From UBA4742 sp002403895 (lineage in GTDB: Bacteria; Actinomycetota; Acidimicrobiia; Acidimicrobiales; Acidimicrobilacustridaceae), in assembly GCA_036823295.1 (NCBI GenBank), contig DAISGD010000025.1, positions 1 to 42,763 of the forward strand: a DNA stretch of 42,763 nucleotides. Direction: 5' to 3'. Positions within the stretch are counted from its first letter, which is position 1. Every line of letters begins with the position of its first letter. Shown one piece after another: positions 31,627-39,355 of this stretch. A program made the position numbers and the translations under genes. The notes beneath the pieces are model-generated. The model made no database searches. It was not told where the DNA came from and was given only the letters and a program-made list of their open reading frames with translations.

Positions 31627-32250
31627 TCAGGTGCTCTCGGTGGTGGTCACGAGGACCTCGTCCTTCGACGTGGTGAAGGCGTGGACGAACCCCGCGATCG
31701 ACGCCAGGAACAGGATCAAGGCGACGGCGTAGGCCACCAGTGCCGCCTGCGCGGCGCGCTCGCCGAAGATGCTGAAGCCGTACGAGGTCAGCAGGAGGCC
31801 GCGCAGGGTCTCACCCCGGAACAGGGTTTGGACCTTCCCGTCCACCGCCTTGGCCTGCGCGGAGAGGTCGGCGGCATCGGCCTGGCCCGCCTTGGTGGCG
31901 GCGTCGGCCTTGGCGGCCGCCGCCCGGGAATCGGTGCTCGTCTCCGAGTAGGTCTTGCCGCCGTTCACCTCGCTCAGGTGAAGGGCGATGTACTTGTTCG
32001 CGTAGCACTCGGCCTGTTTGCCACTGGTGAGGTCCTGGCCGCCGTTTTCCACCACGCAACTGGCCTGCTTCTCCTCGTCGGTGAGCTTGTCCGCCGGGGT
32101 GAAGGTGATCTTCTGGGCCGTGAGTTGGTCCTTGACGTAGCTCTTGGCGAAGTCGGCCTGGTTCTGCAGCACCAGTCCCAGCACCACCACCAGGGCGGCG
32201 AGTGCCAGACCCACGATGCTGAAGATGATGTCCAACGTTCGACGTTTCAT
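31627..32250 (-). CDS. membrane protein of unknown function
   Basis: A 207-residue protein with one hydrophobic helix at the N-terminus (residues 7-28) and another near the C-terminus (about 166-190). Between them is an extracytoplasmic-type region containing Cys65 and Cys81 and an Ala/Asp/Lys-rich helical stretch. The layout suggests an external loop possibly closed by a disulfide. No known domain is recognised. ATG 32250 has AGGAGGGAT close upstream. It stands alone, with a hairpin terminator downstream. Confidence 0.6.
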   Translation of the reverse strand: MKRRTLDIIFSIVGLALAALVVVLGLVLQNQADFAKSYVKDQLTAQKITFTPADKLTDEEKQASCVVENGGQDLTSGKQAECYANKYIALHLSEVNGGKTYSETSTDSRAAAAKADAATKAGQADAADLSAQAKAVDGKVQTLFRGETLRGLLLTSYGFSIFGERAAQAALVAYAVALILFLASIAGFVHAFTTSKDEVLVTTTEST

Positions 32251-32389
32251 CGGGCGATCCCTCCTCTTGCTCCGCCAGCAGCTCTGCTCGGAGTTCCGGT
32301 CAATCCTGACGCGAAGTCGTGGTGCGACCTAGGGCCGGAAGTCCCGAATGGGGCTGCTCATACGTCCCGCCGAGCTCATCGGCGTCGGA

Positions 32390-32737
32390 TCACGCGGGGA
32401 GCAGCACCAGGCGCCATCGGAACTGCAGCGTGGGGTTCAGCAGCGGTGGCCCGGTCAGGCCGAACGCGCCCGCGGGACGGTCGGCCCGGCCCACGAGGAC
32501 GGTCTTCCCCTCGGGGCCTGGGCTGACCTCGCCGTAGGCGCCGGCCAGGTCGATGACCGCGCTCGGCGCCGGGTCACCGTCGAGGGTGACGGTCAGCGAG
32601 CCCTGCCGGATGGCGCCCCTGTCGAGCTCCACCGTCCCACTCACGGACCGCACGCTGGCTCCCGGGCCCGTGGTCAACCGGGGTCGCGCCACCACGCTGA
32701 TGCTCGAACGCTCGGGATCGACCGTGTAGTGGGTCAC
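32390..32737 (-). CDS. short YceI-like protein
   Basis: A 115-residue protein (VTHYTVDPERSSISVVARPR...) whose start matches the YceI lipocalin-like pattern 'Y-x-DP-x-x-S-x-I'. The alternating strands SGTVELD and SLTVTLDG fit as well. It is shorter than the usual 170-190 residues and has no signal peptide, so it may be a reduced, cytoplasmic member. I chose GTG 32737 because the domain begins there; GTG 32755 is in frame but only 2 bases from the divergent start at 32758. Confidence 0.5.
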   Translation of the reverse strand: MTHYTVDPERSSISVVARPRLTTGPGASVRSVSGTVELDRGAIRQGSLTVTLDGDPAPSAVIDLAGAYGEVSPGPEGKTVLVGRADRPAGAFGLTGPPLLNPTLQFRWRLVLLPA

Positions 32738-32757
32738 GGCGTGCGAGTCTCTCACCC

Positions 32758-32985
32758 GTGCGTCTGTTGGTCACTGGAGAGCAGGGTCGGGTGGGGATGG
32801 TCGTTGCCCCCATGTTGGAAGCTGCCGGTCACGAGGTCGTCGGGTTCGATCTGGTCGACGGCTACGACGTGCGCGACGTCGGCGTGGTCCGCCGCCGGGC
32901 CGAAGGCTGCGATGCCGTCGTGCACATGGCCGCCTTGGCCAGTGACTGGGCCGGCACGCCCGATGAGCTGGTCGAGGCGAAGCCG
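32758..32985 (+). pseudogene. truncated NAD-dependent epimerase/dehydratase
   Basis: The frame starts VRLLVTGEQGRVGMVVAPML with the GxxGxxG nucleotide loop and continues through DAVVHMAALASDWAGTPDEL, the normal first 70-75 residues of an extended SDR. At about 32980 the homology stops abruptly. A usual next stretch (N-x-x-GTxN) is absent, and the open frame continues to 33228 in sequence without coding character. Full proteins have about 300 residues. Either the gene was cut by an insertion or the assembly is wrong here. The missing part is not seen elsewhere in the window. Confidence 0.6.
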
Positions 32986-33082
32986 AGCACCTCTGCGCCT
33001 CGCACACCCGTGACGGGGGACGGTCATAGTCCATTCGACTCTTTTTCGCCCCGGCGGGTTCTAGGTTCTTCAGCCCATGCCC

Positions 33083-33098
33083 GGTATCGACCGATACC
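33083..33098. promoter_or_regulatory. inverted repeat upstream of the Calx-beta gene
   Basis: GGTATCG-AC-CGATACC is a perfect 7-2-7 inverted repeat, 72 bases before the GTG start. It lies in the roughly 185-base stretch (32986-33170) that holds no gene. It may be an operator; no other copy was noticed in the window. Confidence 0.35.
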
Positions 33099-33170
33099 TG
33101 TGATGTCGCTCAAACGTCGCCGATATCCGCGACCTCTACTCGCGAGCGGCCTTAGGTTTCGAGGTCCCGG

Positions 33171-36100
33171 GTGTACAAGCGCGTGGTTGGTTCCGTGGTC
33201 ATCGTCGGCGTGGTGGCGGCCCTCATGATCGCCCCGAAACCGTCCGCAGGGGTAGGCGGGATCGAGGCGGCGAGCGTGTCCGCACCGAGGTTGGATCCCC
33301 TGGCGGTGACCTCTCAGCCCGCTGCTTGGCAAGCACTGGCACCCGTCGCCCCCCGACTTGACGCGGCGGTGAGCCGTGACGGCGGGGGCGAGGTCCGGCT
33401 GCCGTCGGATGGGAACCTGCTGTGGTTCCACAGCGACACCGCAGGTTTCACGGTCCCGGGCGCGGTGCCATATCTCGTCAACAACACGGTGGCGATCTCG
33501 TCGCCGGCCAGCCCGTTGGCGTTGCGTGAACCACTGACCGCTCAGGGGATGCCGTTCCAGTTGGTGCCGCCAGGACCAGGGTTCACGTGCCCGGTTCCCG
33601 GGTCGTTGCGCATCGTGTGGATCTCTGGCGCAGTCGTTGTGCCTCAGGCTGGGTGGGACAAGGTCTTGTTGTGGACCGCGAGCTCCTGCTTCAACCCGGC
33701 GGACCAGTCGTCCACTCCATACTCGGTCGGGTTGGCGGAGTTCGACTATTCCCCGACTGTGGGCGCGGATCTGGTCCATCCGTGGTCCACCCACGTCAAG
33801 ATCCTCAGCGAGGACCTGTGGGGCACCCCGACCGGCCTGGCCCGCCCCACCCTCGGCGCCGACGGCATGGTGTACGTCTATGACTGCCCGACCGGCACCG
33901 TCGGGGCGTATGTCGTCCCGGTCGGCTGCCGGGCCGGACGGGTCTCGCCCGACCAAGTGGCCGAAGGCTCCAAATACCGGTACTGGGACGGCGCCACCTG
34001 GGGCGCCACCACGCTCGGCGGCGCCGCGTACCTGGACATGGCGGACACGGTCTCGCCGGTGCGGTACCCGGCCGGGATGTTCGAGGTCAACTACGTCCCG
34101 GCCATGGGTCTCTACGTCCTGGCAGGCCAGGCGTGGCCCGGATACAACGGTACGTCGATCATCCGGGTCTCTCAGACCCCGCAAGGGCCATGGTCGACAC
34201 CGATCGGTGCCAACTACGTCGGTTGCAGCGGTCTGAACAGCCACATCTGCTACGGCGCGGAGATCGAATCGGACCTCAGCGACGCCACCCACCTCGGCCT
34301 CGTCTATTACGACCAGAACGGTCAGGACCCTTACGTGACCACGAGTGGAGCACCCATCGCCCACGACGTCGCCGATCCGCCTCCTGTGGGCCAGACCCAC
34401 TTCATCAGCCTCGGTGTGACGCCCCCGGCAAATCGTGCACCGGCTATCTCGATCAGCGACGTGACCACCGCAGAAGGCAACACCGGCACGCATCTGGCCG
34501 TCGCCACGGTCAAGCTTTCCGCCCCGTCGACACAAGTGGTGACCGCACAGTGGGCGACCAGCGACGTTACGGCCAGCGCAGCCCTGGATTACACGGCGAA
34601 ATCCGGGACGGTCACATTCCTCGCTGGGCTCACCACTGCGACGGTTGCGGTCCCCATCATCGGCAACACCCTCAGCCAGACCAACCGCAACTTCGTGGTG
34701 AGCCTCTCGGCGCCGACGAACGCCGTGATCACCGACGACCGAAGCATCGTGACCATCGTCGACGACGACCCCCTCTCGAGTCTGACCGTCGCGGACACGT
34801 CGGTGGCCCAATCGACGGGGAGTACCGTCACGGCCCAGCTGACCGTGTCACTGGCGCCGGCCAGCGGACAGACGGTCACCGTGCCCTACGCCACCGTCGA
34901 CGGCACCGCCGTGGCCCCGAAGGATTACCAGGCCACGACGGGCGTGGTGACCCTCGCCCCCGGGCAAACCTCCGTGACCGTGCCGGTCATCGTCGAGGCC
35001 GACCGGTTCGCCGAGCCGACGCGCTCCTTCAGCGTGGCGCTCGGCGCTGCGACCGGCGCGACGGTCGGCCGTGGTTCGGGCATCGTGACCATCACGAACA
35101 CCGGCCCGGCGATGCCGACGATGAACATCTCCGATGTGACCGTCGGCGAGGGTGGCGGCAACGCCGTGTTCACCGTGACCCGTTCCGGCCTGACGACCTA
35201 CCCCAGCTCAGTGTCGTGGACCACCGCCGACGGGACGGCCACCGCGGGGACGGACTACGTGGCCGCTTCGGGAACGGTGACGTTCACTCCCGGGCAAACG
35301 GTGGCGACGGTGACGGTGGGGGTGGTCCAGGGAACGGTCAACGAAGCCGACGAAACGTTCTCCGTGATCCTGTCGAACCCCGACGCCGTGGTGTTGTCCA
35401 ACTCGGTCGGCACCGCCACCATCGTGTCGAACGTCGCCTTCCCGGTGGTGTCGATCAGCGGCGGAGGCACCCTGCTGGAGGGGGCCGGCATGCTGTACCC
35501 GGCGAAGGTGGCGACCATAACCGTCTCTCTCAGTGCGCCGTCCGGACGCACGGTGACCGTCGGACTCAACACCACTCCGGTCACGGCCGACGCGTCCGAT
35601 TTCGCGGCCACGTCCACGACGGTGACCTTCGATCCCGGCCAGACGCGCAAGACCATCACCATCGCCATCACCCAGGACGTCGTGGCCGAGGATGCCGAGC
35701 AGTTCACGGTCGACCTGAGCAGCCCGACCTTCGCCACCATCGGGACCGGGTCCGCCCTGGTGACCATCGTCGACAAGGTCGCCGACCCAACCGTCTCGAT
35801 CTCCGGCAAGACCGTCAACGAAAGCGATGGCACCATCACGATCGCACTGGCGCTCTCAGCGCCCTCGGGCAAGACCATCACCGCAACCTGGGCGACCTCG
35901 GACTTCACCGCAAAGTCCCCGACCAACTACCTGGCGGCATCGGGAACCGTGACCTTCGCGCCTGGTCAGACCACCGCAACGGTCCCCGTGACGTTGATCG
36001 ACGACAACAGCCGCCAGTCGAGCAAGACGTTCACCATCGCCCTCACCGCTACCGTCAATGCCTCGGTGTGGCTGCGCACGGCCGCCATCACCGTGCTCGA

Positions 36101-37133
36101 CAGTGACCCGCCGCCCACCGTGTCGATCTCCGATGTGACCATGAACGAGGGCAGCGGCTTCTACCCGACCACCAACGCCGTGTTCACCGTCAGCCTCTCG
36201 GCCCCGACCGGCTACACCGTCACGGTGCCCTGGTTCACCGCCGATGGCACCGCCCAAGCTCCTGCCGACTACCTGGTCGCGTCGGGCACGATCACGTTCA
36301 ATCCGAATCAGACGATCGCGACCATCACCGTGGCGGTGGTGGGCGACACCTTCTATGAGCCGGATCAGAGCGCCACCGTGAACCTCGGGGCACCCACGAA
36401 CGCCACCATCGGGCGCGGCACCGGGACACTCACCATCGTCAACGACGACTCGGTACCGACGGTCTCGGTCACCGGCAAGACCGTCAACGAGGGCGCCGGC
36501 TCGGTCACGCTCTCGGTCACCCTCAACGGGCCCACCACCGACGCCGTCACCGTGGACTGGTCGACCGCCGACCAGACGGCGACCTCCCCGACGAACTACC
36601 TGGGGGCCAGCGGGACGGTCACCTTCGCCCCCGGCCAGACCGCAGCCACGGTCACGGTCACCGTTGTGGATGACTCCAACCACGGCCCTTCCCGAACCTT
36701 CTACGTCAACCTCAGCGCCCCGTCCAACGCCGCCCTCGGCCAACGCCAAGCCATCGTGAATATCCTGGACAACGACCCGCCAGCCTCGGTATCGGTCTAC
36801 GACGTCGTGATGAACGAAGGAAACGGCGGCCTGTACCCGACCACCGGCGCGTACTTCACCATCACCCTCTCCAGTCCGACCGCCTACGTCGTCACCGTGC
36901 CGTGGTCCACCGCCGACGGCACCGCGCAGGCCCCGGGCGATTACCTGGCGGCGTCTGGGACGGTCACCTTTTGGCCGGGGAAGACCACAGCGACCATCAA
37001 GGTGTCCGTCGTCGGCGACAAGACCTACGAACTCGACGAGACCGCGTTCGTGAACCTTGGCGTCCCGACCAACGCCACCATCGGACGCCAGACCGCCACC
37101 CTCACCATCCTCAACGACGACCCCGTAGCCTGA
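33171..37133 (+). CDS. large secreted protein: propeller-like domain plus eight Calx-beta domains
   Basis: A 1320-residue protein. Residues 1-26 look like a signal peptide (YKRVVGSVVIVGVVAALM). Residues about 50-420 form a beta-rich region with motifs such as LLWFHSDTAGF, DKVLLW, MFEVNYVPAMGLYVLA and QTPQGPWSTP. These recall DUF4185/GH43-like five-bladed propellers; no catalytic residues can be assigned. Eight Calx-beta domains follow at about 424, 535, 650, 759, 874, 983, 1097 and 1206. Each starts near (V/I)SISDVTxxEG and ends near IVDDDP, the acidic calcium-binding sites. It stops right after domain 8, with no cell-wall anchor. GTG 33171 has only a weak GAGG. It may be an adhesin or matrix enzyme; this is inference. 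Confidence 0.8.
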   Translation: MYKRVVGSVVIVGVVAALMIAPKPSAGVGGIEAASVSAPRLDPLAVTSQPAAWQALAPVAPRLDAAVSRDGGGEVRLPSDGNLLWFHSDTAGFTVPGAVPYLVNNTVAISSPASPLALREPLTAQGMPFQLVPPGPGFTCPVPGSLRIVWISGAVVVPQAGWDKVLLWTASSCFNPADQSSTPYSVGLAEFDYSPTVGADLVHPWSTHVKILSEDLWGTPTGLARPTLGADGMVYVYDCPTGTVGAYVVPVGCRAGRVSPDQVAEGSKYRYWDGATWGATTLGGAAYLDMADTVSPVRYPAGMFEVNYVPAMGLYVLAGQAWPGYNGTSIIRVSQTPQGPWSTPIGANYVGCSGLNSHICYGAEIESDLSDATHLGLVYYDQNGQDPYVTTSGAPIAHDVADPPPVGQTHFISLGVTPPANRAPAISISDVTTAEGNTGTHLAVATVKLSAPSTQVVTAQWATSDVTASAALDYTAKSGTVTFLAGLTTATVAVPIIGNTLSQTNRNFVVSLSAPTNAVITDDRSIVTIVDDDPLSSLTVADTSVAQSTGSTVTAQLTVSLAPASGQTVTVPYATVDGTAVAPKDYQATTGVVTLAPGQTSVTVPVIVEADRFAEPTRSFSVALGAATGATVGRGSGIVTITNTGPAMPTMNISDVTVGEGGGNAVFTVTRSGLTTYPSSVSWTTADGTATAGTDYVAASGTVTFTPGQTVATVTVGVVQGTVNEADETFSVILSNPDAVVLSNSVGTATIVSNVAFPVVSISGGGTLLEGAGMLYPAKVATITVSLSAPSGRTVTVGLNTTPVTADASDFAATSTTVTFDPGQTRKTITIAITQDVVAEDAEQFTVDLSSPTFATIGTGSALVTIVDKVADPTVSISGKTVNESDGTITIALALSAPSGKTITATWATSDFTAKSPTNYLAASGTVTFAPGQTTATVPVTLIDDNSRQSSKTFTIALTATVNASVWLRTAAITVLDSDPPPTVSISDVTMNEGSGFYPTTNAVFTVSLSAPTGYTVTVPWFTADGTAQAPADYLVASGTITFNPNQTIATITVAVVGDTFYEPDQSATVNLGAPTNATIGRGTGTLTIVNDDSVPTVSVTGKTVNEGAGSVTLSVTLNGPTTDAVTVDWSTADQTATSPTNYLGASGTVTFAPGQTAATVTVTVVDDSNHGPSRTFYVNLSAPSNAALGQRQAIVNILDNDPPASVSVYDVVMNEGNGGLYPTTGAYFTITLSSPTAYVVTVPWSTADGTAQAPGDYLAASGTVTFWPGKTTATIKVSVVGDKTYELDETAFVNLGVPTNATIGRQTATLTILNDDPVA
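35790..37130 (+). repeat. two-domain tandem duplication in the Calx-beta gene
   Basis: Domains 5 and 7 share GKTVNE and SPTNYLxASGTVTFAPGQT. Domains 6 and 8 share MNEGxGxYPTT, STADGTAQAPxDYL and PTNATIGR. Their lengths also alternate (109, 114, 109, 115 residues). The last four domains thus look like one 670-base pair of domains duplicated once (35790-36459 and 36460-37130). Confidence 0.6.
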
Positions 37134-37208
37134 TCGGGCCACGGGGGCGGGCTGCGGAGAACGGGGCAGAGCACGTCAGGTTGTGTCCGTCTTCTCCAGG
37201 CCCTCAGG

Positions 37209-37308
37209 NNNNNNNNNNNNNNNNNNNNNNNNNNNNNNNNNNNNNNNNNNNNNNNNNNNNNNNNNNNNNNNNNNNNNNNNNNNNNNNNNNNNNNNNNNNN
37301 NNNNNNNN
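37209..37308. other. assembly gap (100 N)
   Basis: Exactly 100 undetermined bases, the conventional placeholder for a scaffold gap of unknown size. The 75 bases before it (37134-37208) and 53 after it hold no gene I can support. The true distance and even the adjacency of the two sides are uncertain. Confidence 0.98.
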
Positions 37309-37361
37309 GGCTTCGGAGTACTTCGCGGCCGGTCGTAACGACTCCCCGTCCCGAGACACTG

Positions 37362-38042
37362 ATGGGTATGGCTTCCACCGACGCGCTGTGCCCGACCGTT
37401 CCGTCGCTGCATGCCCTCGCTGAGCACGTGCTCGGCGCCGGGCTCCACGCCGCCACCGGCAAGATCGGGCTGCGGGCCGCGCCGGGCGGCTTCGCCACCC
37501 CTGAGTCTGCCGACGAGGCGTTGGGCGGTCGCTGGGCGGTGACCGGGACCGAGGTGCGGATCAGTGGGCCGGACGGTTCGCAGCGATCGGTGGCGATCAC
37601 CACCCTGCGGGCGGCGGGAGGTTTCTTCGGGATCGAGCCGGGCATGCCGGACCGCGTGTACACGCCGGTGACGCCGCTCGATCTGGACGCGGTGCTGCCC
37701 ATCGATCCGGCCGTCGCCGCCACCATCGGCGACTGGCTCGCCCTCGGTCAGGAGGCGTTGACCCGGTTGGGGGCCACCCATCCCGATGACGGTCCTACCG
37801 CCATCCAACTGTGGCCCGAGCACTTCGATCTCGGCTCGACGCTGGGGGAGATCAACTTCGGGTTCTCTCCCGGGGATGACGCCATCTCCCACCCCTATGC
37901 CTACGTGGGGCCGTGGACGCCGAAGGAGGGCTCGTTCTGGAACCAGCCGTTCGGCGCGACCCGCACCAACGGGGAACTCACCACGGTGGACCAGGCTCTG
38001 GCCTTCTTCGAGGAGGGCCGGGCGTTGGCCCTACCGGGCTGA
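37362..38042 (+). CDS. conserved-looking hypothetical protein
   Basis: A 226-residue soluble protein. Its C-terminal half has a distinctive block, QLWPEHFDLGSTLGEINFGF, then PGDDAISHPYAYVGPW, that looks strongly constrained and recurs, as I recall, in actinobacterial proteins of unknown function. No catalytic motif is assigned. The start is ATG 37362 or ATG 37368. Its upstream region is cut by the scaffold gap. It converges with the amidohydrolase, 13 bases apart. Confidence 0.65.
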   Translation: MGMASTDALCPTVPSLHALAEHVLGAGLHAATGKIGLRAAPGGFATPESADEALGGRWAVTGTEVRISGPDGSQRSVAITTLRAAGGFFGIEPGMPDRVYTPVTPLDLDAVLPIDPAVAATIGDWLALGQEALTRLGATHPDDGPTAIQLWPEHFDLGSTLGEINFGFSPGDDAISHPYAYVGPWTPKEGSFWNQPFGATRTNGELTTVDQALAFFEEGRALALPG

Positions 38043-38055
38043 GTCCCGGTCGCCG

Positions 38056-39249
38056 TCAGGCGTCGAGCTCGAGGCTCAGCATGCGGATGGCGTTGCCTCG
38101 CACCAGCTTGTAGGTCGTCTCGTCGTCGAGCAGCGAGAACAGTTCCTCGGCGACGGCCTTGGTGTTGGGCCACGTCGAATCCGAGTGGGGATAGTCGACT
38201 TCGAAGGTGACGTTGTCCACCCCGCACTCATCGAGTGACTTGATGCCGTGATGGTCCCGGAAGAAGCAGCCGAAGACCTGACGGTAGTAATAGGTCGACG
38301 GGGGCTCGGGCACCTGATCGGGCGGGAAGGCCCAACCCCGGTGCTGGTGCCAGACGTCGTCGGCCCGTTCGAGGATGTAAGGCAACCACCCGATCTGTCC
38401 CTCGCTGTAGGCCAGCTTCAAGGTGGGGAAGCGCACGAGCACGCCGGAGAACAAGAAGTCGCTGAGCGAGGACATGGCGTTGCCGAAGCTGAGCGTGGCC
38501 TGCACTGAGGCGGGCGCGTCGGGCGACGTGGCCGGCATCTTGGACGACGACCCGATGTGCATGCACACCACCGTGTCGGTGTCCTGGCACGCCTGGAAGA
38601 AGGGGTTCCACACCTGGTCATGGATGCTCGGCAGGCCTAGGTGGTAGGGGATCTCGCTGAAGCACACGGCCTTCACGCCGCGGGCCGCATTGCGACGGAC
38701 TTCTCCGGCGGCGGCGACCGGGTCCCACAAGGGGATCAGGCAGAGGGGGATCAGGCGTCCGCCCGTCCCGGCCGACCACTCCTCGACCATCCAGTCGTTG
38801 TAGGCCCGCACGCACAGCATGGCGAGCTCACGGTCCTTGGCTTCGAGGAACGTCTGGCCACAGAACCGGGGGAAGGTGGGGAACGACAACGAGGCCTCCA
38901 CCCAGTTGACGTCCATATCCTCGAGCCGGCCCTTCTGCTCGTAACAGCCCGGGCGCATCTCGTCGTAGGTAATGGGGGTGAGCGTGCGCTCGTCGACGTC
39001 ATAGCCGGCGGCGGCGATGATCCGCCGGTGCGGCATGAGCAGGTCCCCGTAGGCCCAGAAGTCGGCGGTACGGCCGTCGGGGTCGAGATCGAACGTGTAC
39101 GTGGTGCCGTTGAACTGGAGGTTGCTCACCGTCCTGCGTTCGATCCTCGGCCCGATGCCGGCGTACTTCGATGGGAGTCGGTCGCTCCACACGTTCGGTG
39201 GTTCGATGACGTGGTCGTCGACGCTGATGATCTTCGGCAGCTCGCCCAT
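38056..39249 (-). CDS. amidohydrolase-family TIM-barrel protein
   Basis: A 397-residue amidohydrolase-2-like protein. It begins MGELPKIISVDDHVIEPP, where the Asp/His pair starts the metal site. It continues with VCMHIGSSS (His), AYSEGQIGWLPYILERADDV and EVDYPHSDSTWP (Asp), the pattern of ACMSD-type metal enzymes. Such genes often occur in actinobacterial steroid and aromatic gene clusters, but their substrates are mostly unknown. ATG 39249 has TTGGAG about 10 bases upstream. It is divergent from the FadE pair, with two CTGACG-type sites between. Confidence 0.78.
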   Translation of the reverse strand: MGELPKIISVDDHVIEPPNVWSDRLPSKYAGIGPRIERRTVSNLQFNGTTYTFDLDPDGRTADFWAYGDLLMPHRRIIAAAGYDVDERTLTPITYDEMRPGCYEQKGRLEDMDVNWVEASLSFPTFPRFCGQTFLEAKDRELAMLCVRAYNDWMVEEWSAGTGGRLIPLCLIPLWDPVAAAGEVRRNAARGVKAVCFSEIPYHLGLPSIHDQVWNPFFQACQDTDTVVCMHIGSSSKMPATSPDAPASVQATLSFGNAMSSLSDFLFSGVLVRFPTLKLAYSEGQIGWLPYILERADDVWHQHRGWAFPPDQVPEPPSTYYYRQVFGCFFRDHHGIKSLDECGVDNVTFEVDYPHSDSTWPNTKAVAEELFSLLDDETTYKLVRGNAIRMLSLELDA

Positions 39250-39272
39250 GCCGGCGATGGTACTCCAAGAAT

Positions 39273-39287
39273 CTGACGGGGTGTCAG
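39273..39287. promoter_or_regulatory. CTGACG-type operator, site 7
   Basis: CTGACGGGGTGTCAG has one mismatch in the right arm. It lies 23 bases upstream of the amidohydrolase start (minus strand) and 43 bases before site 8. The pair suggests joint control of the divergent genes. Confidence 0.5.
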
Positions 39288-39329
39288 GTCCGGGGGCCAT
39301 GGGCGGTCGGGGGTCACCTTGCGGCGGAT

Positions 39330-39344
39330 CTGACGGTACGTCAG
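39330..39344. promoter_or_regulatory. CTGACG-type operator, site 8
   Basis: CTGACGGTACGTCAG is a perfect inverted repeat with centre GTA. It ends 11 bases before the ATG of the acyl-CoA dehydrogenase. The sequence leaves no room for a normal ribosome site between, so a bound regulator would sit at the transcription start. Confidence 0.6.
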
Positions 39345-39355
39345 GCTTGCCGGCG

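Noticed and set aside
33024..34811. 595-codon open frame opposite the Calx-beta gene
   Set aside because: Periodic Asp/Gly/Arg/Val translation caused by the repeat structure and codon bias of the real gene on the other strand.
35856..37142. 428-codon open frame opposite Calx-beta domains 5-8
   Set aside because: Its repeats only mirror the domain duplication of the plus-strand gene; no start site or domain supports it.
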